DNA from: Asterella californica
Taxonomy: Eukaryota > Streptophyta > Marchantiopsida > Marchantiales > Aytoniaceae
Reading direction: 5' to 3'
DNA length: 64,000 bases
Assembly (NCBI GenBank): GCA_036924285.1
Contig: JAYKYS010000008.1
Coordinates: forward strand, 18,027,001 to 18,091,000
Every line of letters begins with the position of its first letter. Position 1 is the first letter of the stretch. A program made the translations under genes and the position numbers. This document shows, one piece after another, positions 28,190-38,726 of the stretch. The notes beneath the pieces were generated by a model. That model searched no databases, was not told the DNA's origin, and saw only the letters and a list, made by a program, of their open reading frames with translations.

Positions 28190-31100
28190 TGCGCAGTTGA
28201 TTGTCAGGGATGGACTCTTGGAAGGGACCCAGGTGAGAGTACTAATCGATCTTGGTGCAACAGAGAACTTTTTGTCTCGATCGACTGCTATGAAGTTGAG
28301 AATGGAGTTAGAAAGTGATGAGAGTGAGAGGTGGAACTACCCAATGGACAAACCGAGAAGATTGAATCTCTACCTCGAAAGATAAAACTTACTTTAGGTG
28401 AATATCGCAAAGATATTGAGTGACGAGTGATCAAATTAGCCCGTTATGATGTCATATTGGGCACGCCGTGAATGGAGCAGTATAATCCGGAAGTGGATTG
28501 GCGAAAAAAAGTGATGAAAATCAAATAGTGGAAAATCTTCAGAGATAGAGTGAGATCTCGAAGACAGAACTTGCCTTTGTATGTAATAGGTACGAGTGCG
28601 ATACGTAATAACGATGTTTGTTTTCTGGGTTTAATAAGAGAGGTCCCGAGTGCACATCTCAACGGACAGATTCCAGAAAGCTTGACAGATGTGATAGCAG
28701 AATATGAAGATGTCTTTCCTGATGATCTTCCTATAGGGCTAGCACCAAAACGAAAGATTGATCACAAAGTAGAGGTGATTCCAGGGAGCACCCCTCCTTG
28801 TAAGGCCCCATACAGACTAGCACCACATGAATTGGAGGAGTGCAAGGGACACAAATCGAGGAGATGTTGCAGAAAGGATTTATCCAGCCCAGCGTGTCAT
28901 CATATGGAGCTCCATTCCTTTTTGTGAAGAAAAAGGATAACAGCCTACGGATGTGCATCGATTATCTAACACTCAATCAACAAAAGGTGAAGAATAAGTA
29001 TCCACTACCTCGGATGGATGACTTGTTCGACCAACTCGAAGGAGCAAAGTACTTCACGAAGCTAGACTTACGGAGCGAGTATAACCAGATTCGAATTGCT
29101 TACGAAGATGTGGAAAAGATTATCTTTCGAACAAGGTATGGTCACTTCGAATACTTAGTGATGTCATTTGGTCTTACAAATGCACCAGCCACCTTCATGG
29201 GTCTGATGAATGACATATTCCGTCCTTACTTAGACAGATCAGTCGTTGTATTTCTTGATGACATTCTAGTCTATAGCAAAACTATGAAGGAACATGTGCA
29301 CCATTTGAGAGAGGTTCTCCAAGTACTCCGTCAAAACAAATTGTACGTCAAAATCTCAAAATGTGAATTTGACAAGACGGAGGTGGATTACTTAGGACAC
29401 AAAGTGACTGCAGAAGGTATACAAGTATTGGCAGATAAAATAGTTGTCATCCAACAATGGAAGGCTCCAGAAGATCAGACTCAACTTAAGAGCTTCTTAG
29501 GATTGACAAGATTTTATCATAGATTTGTTAAGCATTTTGCCAAGCTTGCACAACCACTAACTGCTCTATTAGGCAAAGGAAAGAAATGGATGTGAGAACA
29601 GCGCAAGAAGTAGGTTTTCAAGCACTGAAGACCGCACTACTACATGCTCCGATCCTCAAGTGGTACAATCCGAAAAAACCTATAAAGTTAGCAACGGACG
29701 CATCAAGCACGACAGTAGGGGCGGTGTTGCAACAAGAATGGAAGGATGGTTGGCATCCAATTGTATATTTCTCTCGGAAGCTGTTACCAGTAGAACAAAA
29801 CTACCACACCACCGAAAGAGAAGAATTGGCAATAGTCCTCACCACGAAGCATAGGAAGCACTATCTAGGGGAGAAGGTTTTATGGTCGAGACAGACCACA
29901 ACCCTTTGGTCTATTTGGAGACGCAGAAGGATCTCTCAAAGAGACAAATCCGTTGGATAGAATGGAGGCAACGATTCAACATGACCATCACGTATGTTGA
30001 GGACAAGAAGAAAATCGCTGATGCATTAACTCGTATGCCTATTGTGGATAACATAGTCTCTAAAGTCAAGGTGAATTCTGACTTCTGGACAAAACTGATC
30101 GAGGGCACAAGATCGGATGCACAGATTGTAGCAGCCAAACCTTCAAGAATCGTCACCCACAGCCATGGTTTGGTATTCTATGAAGAGAAGTTATGGATCC
30201 TAGAAGATATTGAACAACTACGTACCACCATACTAATTGGATGTCACGATTCAGCCATTGCATGACACATGGGGGCAGAAAAGACACTGGAAGTAGCCCA
30301 ACGAGTGTTCTACTGGTCCATGATGGTAGAAGATGTTGCAATATACACTCGGAGTTGTGCAACGTGTCAACAAAATAAGGTTACAAATCAAGCATCCTCT
30401 CGATCCCTTCCAAACATTGGGAACATGTTAGTATGGACTTAGTGTGTGAACTACCCATGACCAGTTCCGGTTTTGACTCCATAATCGTCGTCGTCGATAA
30501 GCTCAGCAAGATGATCCACCTTCGACCAACCACGAAAGACGTCTCAGCACCACAACTTGCCCAGTTATATTTGAACACCATTTTTGCTCATCACGGTCTG
30601 TCTCGGGTGCTTATAACAGATAGAGGTCATCAGTTTACTAGTCTATTTTGGAGATCTTATTTGGTCTGTTCAAAATCAAACTTGCCATGTCTACTGCTTA
30701 TCACCTCCAAACCGATGGACAAACTGAAAGAGCCAATCGCACAATTCAAGACATGCTACGAGCCTTTATTCTGGAGGAGCAAGCGAAGTGGGACACCTTA
30801 CTTCCTTTGATAGAATTTGCTTACAACAACTCTCTCAATGCATCTACTCGCAAAACTTCTTTTTATCTCATGTACGGAGAACATCCTCTCACACCAGCAA
30901 GTTTGACAGGATTTGGTACATCGTCAGTCAACACCAAAGTGGATGCTGTCAATGAATTCGTTGCACGAATTCAACAAGGAGTGGAAAAAGCTAAGGTGAA
31001 ACTACAAATTGCTCAGAATCGACAAAAGCAATATGACGATGGACGCCGTTGACATGAAGAGTTCACGATTGGTGATCAAGTTTGGTTATCCACAACCAAC

Positions 31101-31511
31101 CTTACTCTGATCGGCAGTTGTAAATTCAACCCTTGTTTCATCGGACCTTTCTCTGTTGTCCGTAGAATCGGAGCAGTGTCATATCAACTCAAACTTCCAT
31201 CCCACATGAAGATTCATCCGATTTTTCATGTGTCTTTATTACGACAATATACACCACGACCTCATCAATTTGGCAATTCGCAAGAGACACGACTTCTTCC
31301 TCAAATTATCGATGACGAGGAAGAGTTTGAAGTAGAGCGCATCTAAAGAAACGTGTTCGTGAGACTCGTCATCAACGGATAGATTATTTGGTGAAATGGA
31401 AAGGATATCCATTACAGAAGCAACATGAGAACCTGCAACCAATCTTGCACACGCGCCACTCATAGTGAAAGCTTTCGAACAGCAGTTGAGCAACGAGGAC
31501 GTTGCTTCTTA
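28190..31511 (+). pseudogene. Chromovirus pol: protease, RT, RNase H, integrase, chromodomain
   Basis: Protease active site VLIDLGATENFLS lies near 28236. RT (28840-29595) has the opening [17 protein letters not shown], a [10 protein letters not shown] segment and an intact catalytic [13 protein letters not shown]. RNase H (29586-29960) has LATDASSTTVGAVL. Integrase: zinc-binding region in 30190-30380, core with DLVCELPMTSSGFDSIIVVVDKLSKM read through a frame change near 30430, ITDRGHQFTS, and TDGQTERANRTIQ. The C-terminal chromodomain LVKWKGYP is followed in another frame by a TWEPATNLA-like segment (about 31385-31480). At least five frame changes mean no product. Confidence 0.82.
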
Positions 31512-31525
31512 AAAAGGGAGAGGTT

Positions 31526-31760
31526 TGTAATAAGTAGAACTCTACTTATCAACTAGAGGGGAAATTGATTTGGTAGAAGTCTTTGGTATAAGAATTAGTT
31601 ACGGCTAAGTTGGCCTGAGAATACATGCAGCAAAAGAGTACTTCTACCAATAGACTGGAGCGCCAAAAGTCCACCGAGAAACTTCCAGAAGGAAGTTTCT
31701 TGAAGGAAGCTTTGAGAACTTTCCAGTGGACTCTTACGTGGCTCATTCTGAATCCTCTAG
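31526..31760 (+). repeat. Chromovirus 3' LTR, left part
   Basis: Matches bases 1-235 of the 5' LTR (25870-26104). Interrupted after AATCCTCTAG. Confidence 0.85.
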
Positions 31761-32180
31761 GCCCTGCATTAAATCGTACTTTGCGTTGAAGTAGTCGGAA
31801 TGGAATATCGGGAGCCATCGCAACATGAAACCATCGCGAAAGATTAAACCATCGGGCTCCACAAAAATAGTTACGTCGGAAAAAAATTTAGCCTTAAAGG
31901 CCTCTGAATTAAATCATACTTTGCGGTGAAGTCATCAGAATGGAATATCGGGAGAGCCTCCGCAACATTAATAAATCAGGAGGAGGAGGAAAACCATCGG
32001 GATGTTAAGCCACCGGAATAGTTACATCGAGTAAAAAATTAAGGACTAAAGACATTGAATTAAATCGTTATTTACGTTGAAGTCTATTTATGTCTGAACC
32101 CTTACGGAAACCATCGAGAAGAATTAAAGCTTCGGGTCCACGGAAATAGTTACATCGAGTAAGAAATTAATGCTTAAAGC
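31761..32180. repeat. Three imperfect tandem repeats of about 130-150 bp
   Basis: Units at about 31761-31900, 31901-32051 and 32052-32180 each contain ATTAAATC near the start, a GTTGAAGT/GGTGAAGT segment, an ACCATCG motif and an AATAGTTAC(A/G)TCG(A/G) end. Units 1 and 2 also share GGAATGGAATATCGGGAG. They form the left half of a 978-bp insert in the chromovirus 3' LTR and look like a small satellite. Confidence 0.8.
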
Positions 32181-32184
32181 CCGT

Positions 32185-32735
32185 TGAGTGAGCTCTTCAA
32201 TCAAGTTATTTTGATTTCAGTTTTCAACAGATCGCTGCTGCTGTCTAGGTCCTCTCTGTGCTGGGATAGGTACTGCAAGCGCTTGGGGAACCGCTTGGGG
32301 AATCACCACAGGTGCTTGAGGAATCACTATAGGTGTCTGAGGTATTATAAGAAGAACTACTGGAGCTTGAGGAGCTACTCTCTACTCCGGCAAGGTCTGC
32401 ACTGCCATCCTACCACGGCGTTGTCTAGCAAGAGTAGATACAGCTTCCTCCACTCGTCTCCAATCTGATGTAACTCTCCCCTCAGCTCCACGATCAGCTA
32501 ACATGAAACAAAGTCTGTCTGCTAAACCATCCAGAGCACCTAAGAATAACTCCGTCTTCCTAGCATCCAGCATCAACCTTTCAAAACTAGAAACCTTAGA
32601 ATACCTCTTCTCAAATTCAGGAATCACTTCATTCAATCCCATGGAACGTCCAAGCTGACGCTCTATCCAGTCCGTGAGGGTTCTTCTAGTGACTCTTTCA
32701 GAATCCTCCTCTAAAATTCTTCTCTCAGTGCATGT
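32185..32735 (-). pseudogene. Gag fragment of the 9-kb gypsy family
   Basis: The minus-strand translation (ORF at 32642-32382 plus flanking codons) contains LDARKTELFLGALDGLADRL and WRRVEEAVSTLARQRRGRM, nearly the same as gag of the element at 50024-59185. This copy extends further N-terminally (a TLTDWIERQLGRSMGLNEV stretch), a part the 9-kb element has lost. It sits beside the tandem repeats within the same insert. Confidence 0.75.
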
Positions 32736-32738
32736 TCT

Positions 32739-32914
32739 AAGTTGTTTTGGATCTAAAGCTGCATGTAAGCCACGTCAACGATCCGTGTGCTCACTTTGAG
32801 AGGTCAGCATTAACCGGAAGCTTATCATGTACTATTCATCTCACTATATAAAGGATGCGAATGCACCTCCACGGGCATTCGAATTTTGAGTTCACTCTAG
32901 AGCTCCATCTTACA
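32739..32914 (+). repeat. Chromovirus 3' LTR, right part
   Basis: Matches the last 176 bases of the 5' LTR, including the TATA region and the CCATCTTACA end. The GACGC target duplication follows at 32915-32919. Confidence 0.85.
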
Positions 32915-33050
32915 GACGCAAGCTCTTGGTTCATAGCTCGACTTTGCATTAGAGCATTCTGACTCGCACTGACTATCTTCTCTACAGCGATGAGGTTCCG
33001 CCTAAGCTTGGTTCAGCCTATAGTAGGCTGCAAGCGTGGCGGCAACAGCA
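32915..33050 (+). pseudogene. LINE-1st copy, 3' scrap
   Basis: This continues the first LINE copy past the chromovirus. TCTACAGCGATGAGGTTCCG and surrounding bases match 34329-34375 of the second copy. After CAGCCTATA it jumps to sequence equal to 34690-34720 (GCAAGCGTGGCGGCAAC), so most of the endonuclease domain is deleted. A second, 5'-truncated LINE copy begins right after. Confidence 0.65.
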
Positions 33051-34990
33051 AAAGTGATCAAACGAGTCTGTGTTCTTTGGCATTCGGGCTCTCTTGGAGA
33101 TCCATCCCAATTGGGTCGTCCTACAAGTGGACGTGGAAAATGCTTTTAATAGTATTTTTTGCGCTTCCATCTTTAAGGAACTCATGGATAGCGGTGGATC
33201 TCTACCAAGTCTCGTTCCCTTCGTGCATTCATTCTATGGTTCTTCCACCCCATTTATTACCAGCACGGTCTTTCGATAGAGGAGGTTACAATCATCAGAT
33301 CCGCTGCAAGTACTCGTCAAGGAGACTCTTTGGATGGACCCCTCTTTGTCTTAGCTCACTATAGAGCTCTCTTGGTCACCGCCTTGGCTTCTCCAGGTTG
33401 TGTTTTTCATCTCTAGCTGATGATATGCATATCGTAGGTCCGGCAGACCAAGTCTTTGTTATCTTTGATCACCTCGTATCTCAATTGACCTTGGTAAAGC
33501 TGAGAATGAAGGTGTCAAAGTGCAAGACTTGATCTTTCATAGGTATACCGTCGGACCTCCATCTCCTAGAGAGATTTGTTATACCTAGAGATGGTTTACG
33601 CATACTCGGAGTACCGGTGGGTACAGCGGACTTCGTTTCTCGATTCTTAGATGTTGTCATGACGGAGGACATTTTGCATATCGAGGATCTCTCTATGTTA
33701 GAGGACCCACATGTTGCTTTTGGCATCGTTTCTTCGTCCATTGCACGTCGTCCGGGTTACTTACTCCGCACAGTACCTCAATCTCCTATCTTCATCTCGC
33801 GCTGTAGAGAGTTTGATAGGAGGATCATGGAGGTTTTTGGTGACATCATAAGATCGGGGACCTTTGACTGGGTGGTAAGACCTCTCGCACGTAAGCAAAC
33901 ATCTTTGTCAATATCATCTGACGGGGTGGGCTTATTATCCATGGAGGAAACTACTCCGGTAGTCTTTTTGGGTAGTTGGGCCTTCTCAGCACCTTGGCTC
34001 TCTTGTCGTTTTCTCGTGCGAGATACACTTATTGAAGAGCTATGACAGAGGTGGAGGATGGTTCCTACCCGCTACAGTTGTGTCTCCATGAGACACGAGA
34101 TAGTTTAAATCTTGAGACACATGAGGCACACCCTCGATTCGATACCCTAGCTTTCGATGGATCTCGCGGACTACAATCCTCTCTGACGGGACACCACTTC
34201 CAGCAGGTTCTCCATACGCTCTGACTGGATCTTTCCATCTCACGGGATACTAGAGCTCAACTTCGCTCTTGTTTGGACAAAGACGCAAGCTCTTGACTCA
34301 TAGCTCGACCTTGCAATAGAACGTTTCGACTCGCACCGACTATCTTCTCTACAGCGATGAGGTTCCGCCTACGCTTGGTCCAGTCTATTGCTTCGGCACT
34401 GTCCACTTACGAGTGCGGGATCTCGCTCGACATCTCGAGTCGGCATCTTGCTTGTTGTCCTCACGGTGGAGAGCGGACAGCCACCCATGATGTCATCATG
34501 AATGTCGTGATCGCTTTAGCACAGGAGAGCGGTTACATGACATGGAGAGAGCGTTGGTACGTCCTTCAGACGGGAGTATCAGTGAGAGTTGACCTATACA
34601 TGATGAGGGAGGATCAGATCTCAGTGGCAGATGTGGTTGTCACGGATCCGACACGAGACTCAGTAGCGGCACAGGTGATCATCTATTCCCCAAGATGGAT
34701 TGCAAGCGTGACGGCAGCAACGAAGATGATGAAGTATATATGTTTGTAGGTGGGACATTGCTTCATACCTTAGCCTTGGAGATATACAGATTGACAGCTT
34801 TTAAGTTCGACGTATTTTTAGAGATTGTGTTAGAGCTTATCATGAGAGGCGTCAGAAGGTACCGCTTTCTTTTTCTTTTTGTATTATGTCTTTTAGACAA
34901 CGAGTTTTCATTGTTCTACAGAGAGCTTTAGCAAGAGCAGTTCCCAAGAGAGCAATTGCAGTAAGCGATGCTACTTCATGTGCATCTGTT
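33051..34990 (+). pseudogene. LINE-2nd copy: RT and restriction-like endonuclease
   Basis: This is a 5'-truncated copy. RT palm A is WVVLQVDVENAFNSIF (about 33112-33160), B is STRQGDSLDGPLFVLAHY, and C is LADDMHIVGPADQ, reached through a one-base deletion relative to the first copy. The thumb has RILGVPVGTADFVSRFLDVV and runs to a stop at 34045. The C-terminal part (34357-34749) contains CCPHGGERTATHD and VRVDLYMMREDQISVADVVV followed by TDP, the Cys-His cluster and PD/DxK-like arrangement of a restriction-like endonuclease (RLE) as in R2-type elements. The C-terminal tail contains LQRALARAVPKRA (about 34910-34960). Several frame changes: dead. Confidence 0.72.
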
Positions 34991-35592
34991 GTTTGCAAGA
35001 CCACTGACGTATGTTTGTGATATTATAGGAGCGGTAGCGACCCTAGAGCTACTGATAGCAGGGTCTCGCCCCGGTGTTCTCCCCTCCGGGGTGTTAGTTG
35101 CTTGGCCCTTCGGATCCTTCTTTCCCGTGTAAGGCTTGATGGGGTCTTTCCCATCTGTTGGCTATTCATTGCGTCCGTTTTTCCATTCCTTAATTTTGGT
35201 CGTGCAAGGAATAGTTGTTGGTGAGGATGCAGATGGGACACACTGCACTCGGATCTCGAGAGTGAAGCAGTTTTCTTTTTCGACTCTTCTCGTTCACCCC
35301 TGGCGTCAAATACGGCTATCGGGAGGTTCATTGCAGGGGAGCCTATGCGTGAATGATTTGAAAGTATCTCGCAGAATTTGGAGAAGTTTGGTAAGGTTTT
35401 AGAGGCAGTGGTCGCTTCCGGTGATGGATATACTTCAACCGGGGAAAGTAGAGCCGATTGTCTTTTCGAACTCTGGCAGCTGTTGCCTCGAACTTCCGGT
35501 GGGATCTGCTTTTCGCCAGCGACAGTTCTTCAGATGAGGAACTGAGAACTTCTTGGCCGGACGGCCACGCCGTTGATCTACACATATCGAGC
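34991..35592 (+). other. LINE 3' region and unassigned coding-like stretch
   Basis: A GC-rich hairpin (GCCCCGG...CCGGGGTG) lies at about 35067-35091, probably in the LINE 3' UTR. From 35300 to 35541 one plus frame reads, with a single stop, ...EKFGKVLEAVVASGDGYTS... and ...CLFELWQLLPRTSGG..., which looks like genuine coding sequence. I could not assign it. No poly(A) tail marking the LINE end was found. Confidence 0.35.
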
Positions 35593-36498
35593 CCAACTTA
35601 GTGATGTTGTTTTCTTACCTGCCAACTTGCGACAGCCAGCTCGTTAGATTTCTTGACTTACGGGCGGGGCGAGTCTTGTAGGTTCTGCCCTCGAGGAGAC
35701 ACTGCTTTGCGAATTTCTCTCACGTTCCACAAATGTACAGTCTGTTTGGACTCGAAGAACATAAAATGTTGTTGGATAGACATACCTGCAAGGCAGAAGT
35801 CCAGCAATTTCGAATTAGACAGTGTAGTTGTGAATCAAACGACAGAGCAAAGCGTGGCTCGGAGATGCCTGTTCGAATTAGCGTGGAATATATCGTCTCT
35901 ACATCTGGTGGCAAATATTTCAAACTTTGTTCCTCTGCACTTGATCTGGAACTTGATAGCTTACCTGACGCCGAAGTTCCTTGACCGTCGGGTTGTGGGC
36001 CATTGTGGAGCTCATGTGCGTTGCTCTAAGACTCAGCTTCGACCAAATTTGGGGGATCCAACATTCTCTTTCTCGGTGGAAGTACAGCTTTGGAGCAGCA
36101 CTGTCCTGACAAGCCCCAGTGTTGGGTATGTGTCCAAGATTACCCGTTTGTGTGGAAACGAAAACTTGGATGGTTCTGAGCTTTCTTCAGTTTCCAACAG
36201 AGTGGAGATTGTCATACTCTCCAAGTTGTCAAGAAGCTTATCTTTCCAGCATTCTGCAGAACGCTATCTCGTGCTGCAGAAACCTTAAGGTTGGGCTGGC
36301 ACACCTAAATATTACCAAGGATTCTAAAAGGATGCAGTATTCAAGTTTGTCGGATGTTGTACTCATGCTTTCAGGATCTCTTCATCTTATATCAACTAGG
36401 GCAAGGTCACGATCATCAAATATGTTTAGGCAGTGAGTTCCGTAACTTGTGATACATATAGATATTGATTATACAGGCGAAGATTTCTTTACAGAGAG
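35593..36498 (+). repeat. Direct duplication, copy 1 (upstream of THG1)
   Basis: It starts CCCAACTTAGTGATGTTG and is almost identical to 38727-39914, except that about 290 bp present in copy 2 (39416-39706) is missing after GCAGAAACCTT. The two copies flank the THG1 gene in the same orientation. It carries truncated versions of the exons described for copy 2. Divergence by eye is only a few percent, so the duplication is fairly recent. Confidence 0.85.
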
Positions 36499-36955
36499 TT
36501 TCGCCGTTTCGCTTCCATGTTTAAAGCGAACAAAGGCACTAGCCTCTGTTACGGCTTTTCAGTGGTTTCATTCACGTCTACCCGAGGACATAGTAGCTTA
36601 AGTATCCAGTAGTCTTTAAAATGGATTTTGTTGGATCTCTAACTAGAATCAGATGCTCAATGTCTCCACGTGATTTTTAAACATCGACTCATTGATCGTA
36701 ATTTATCCATGCAGTGATCCATGCAGTGATTCACAGGGGCGAGATCTGTCTTGATACGTCGAATGGAGAAGTGATAACTGGGAAAGATTTAGAAAAGCTC
36801 GCCGGAGTAAGAGAATTGCACTGCCGTGCAGAAAATGGTTGGAGAATCAAGGCCATTTTCACGGGAGGAAGAGCGCGTAGCAGAGGTCGCGTAGGAGGAC
36901 TGCCTGCTGGTGTGAGCTGATTGATATAGCAACCGAGCACAGGTAGGCAGGCAGC
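36499..36955 (+). promoter_or_regulatory. THG1 upstream region
   Basis: This is the gap between the duplicated block and the THG1 start and should include its promoter. A 68-codon plus-strand ORF (36714-36920) contains VIHRGEICLDTSNGEVITG and could be a last exon of another gene (preceded by a T-rich stretch and CAG) or a fortuitous uORF. No TATA box stands out. Confidence 0.35.
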
Positions 36956-38566
36956 ATGGCGAACAGCAAGTACGAGTACGTAAAATCATTCGAGCAGAGC
37001 GATGTGCTGCTACCGCACACTTGGATTGTCATACGGATTGACGGAAGGGGTTTTACACGCTTCGCAGAAGTGCACGAGTTTCAGAAACCAAACGATGAGC
37101 AGGCGCTGCACCTCATGAACGAATGCGGGAGGGCCGTGCTCGAAGACCTTCCGGATGTTTGCTTTGCCTATGGTGTCAGCGATGAGTACAGGTCTGCAGT
37201 TCCTCTGAGATTTTCTCGCGACTCGTTCGGTGTTTTCTTCGGTATGTTTCTAGGGAAAAGTTAGCCGAATAGTCCAGATTTTGTGACCTCATGGAGATCG
37301 TGCTGTCCGCTCTGCAGTTTTGTGTTGCGGAAAACCAGCACCCTCTACCAAAGGCGAGCTAGGTATGCAAGCGTCCTTCACATTTCAGTTTCTCGCTCGG
37401 CCAGATTTAAGCGCAAATTCTGTGTTGCAGCCTAAAACCTAAAACCTTAAACTCTAAACCCTAGACTCAACCTACTAGAATCGCATTCCTCGTTCTACAC
37501 GAGATTCGATCTCGTGTAAAGCCGACTTGTTCATGTTTCTCGATTTTTGCAGTAAGTTGGTGTCGGTCGTCGTTTCTCTGTTTTCGGCGACTTATGTGAT
37601 GAAATGGGGTCAGTATTTCCCCGGAAAGGAGATCCAGTATCCTCCATCTTTCGATGGTCGAGCCGTCTGTTATCCATCCGACACCATCCTCAGTGATCAT
37701 CTCTCATGGCGGCAAGTAGACTGTAAGTTGGACGACTCTTTGCCCTCCTGAGCCATTGAGCAAGATAGAATCACTGACAAAAAGAGTCTGCGTATTTATC
37801 AGTTAAGACCGTTTTAGGGAACTGAAGATTGATCAATATGCGCAGGTCATATAAATAACCAATATAACACGTGCTATTGGAGTCTGGTACAATCTGGGAG
37901 TACCCGATCCGAAGCTCAAGATTTGATAAAGGTCGATCCAGACACGAGCCTGAGCTTCTGTATTTGCTTGTTCTTTGCTAAGTTATGAGTGCGCTTCAGT
38001 TAATCTGCTCATCACTTCGAAGAAATATTTTCAACCCGCAGGGTACACTTGCTGATTTCAAAAATGAGCTTCTGCATTCTCGATTCGGCATCAACTACAG
38101 TAAACTACCGGCAATCTTCCGGAAGGGATCCCTTATTTTCAGGAGACAGGTTGGTCCGTAAAAACTGCCACAGATTTCAGGGAAGTTTTAGGGCCCAATC
38201 CAACTGAAGCCAAGTGTCTGTATCTCTTGCAAGTATGTTACCTCGCCTCGAGTGCATGTTTTGTACTTAAGAAATCTTTTGATTTTATGAGTGAGTAGAG
38301 GAGTGATCTCGTATTTCTGCAGGTTTCTGGGAGGTGTTTACATTTTGACTTCCTGTCCGGGAATAATGATTTTCAGGTAGCGTTTCTCAGACACCCGCTG
38401 TGTTCTTCTTACCCTTTTTCAACAGGATGCAGTTGTTTTTAAAGTTGTAGACGGTGTAGCTGTCAAAAGGCTCAAGACCTTGGTGGTAATCACACATGAA
38501 GATCTGATCAAAGACTCGTTTTGGGATGAGAATCCTGGTATTTTGGGTGGACCTAAAAGGACCTAA
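36956..38566 (+). CDS. THG1: tRNA-His guanylyltransferase, single domain, six exons
   Basis: The enzyme adds G(-1) to the 5' end of tRNA-His, the identity element for histidyl-tRNA synthetase. Exons joined by GT-AG introns: 36956-37191, 37318-37362, 37553-37722, 37846-37931, 38042-38149, 38426-38566, totalling 262 codons with stop. Key features: N-terminus MANSKYEYVKSFE; metal-binding segment VIRIDGRGFTRFAEVHEF; KPNDEQALHLMN; YGVSDEYS completed across intron 1; YQRRA; YVMKWGQYFP; SWRQVDCHINNQYNTC across intron 3; KNELLHSRFGINY; and SFWDENP near the end. All junction phases agree, which supports the model. Yeast and human enzymes are single-domain of similar size, whereas seed-plant THG1 proteins usually have two tandem domains. 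Here a duplicated unrelated block begins 160 bp downstream, so a second domain may have been lost. It could be functional as it stands or a truncated relic. Confidence 0.85.
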
Positions 38567-38726
38567 AAGGGTCCAAAGCGACCGAGAGCTCTGAAAGAGC
38601 AAGCGACTGCGAACTCGACCCCCGAAGATGGTTCGGGGGGGCCCCCAAAGAGCCTAGCTCTGGGAGAGAGCAGGATACTGCGGGCACAACACCCGAATAT
38701 GGAACTCTTAGGTGACGTTCCCAACT
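38567..38726 (+). repeat. Two imperfect direct repeats after THG1
   Basis: AGCTCTGAAAGAGCAAGCGA...CCCCCGAAGATGG (about 38586-38634) and AGCTCTGGGAGAGAGCAGGA...CACCCGAATATGG (about 38655-38702) are two versions of a unit of roughly 50 bp. No gene was seen. Confidence 0.55.

Larger units (their letters stand above)
25870..32914 (+). mobile_element. Degenerate chromovirus (Ty3/gypsy with chromodomain), 7045 bp
   Basis: It is flanked by GACGC on both sides (25865-25869 and 32915-32919). It has a 411-bp 5' LTR (25870-26280) and a 3' LTR (31526-32914) that is itself interrupted. An iMet-type PBS follows the 5' LTR, and a purine tract (AAAAAGGGAGAGGTT) precedes the 3' LTR. Gag, protease, RT, RNase H, integrase and chromodomain follow in chromovirus order on the plus strand, all with frameshifts. 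It carries a SINE in gag and a 978-bp insert in the 3' LTR. Confidence 0.88.
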
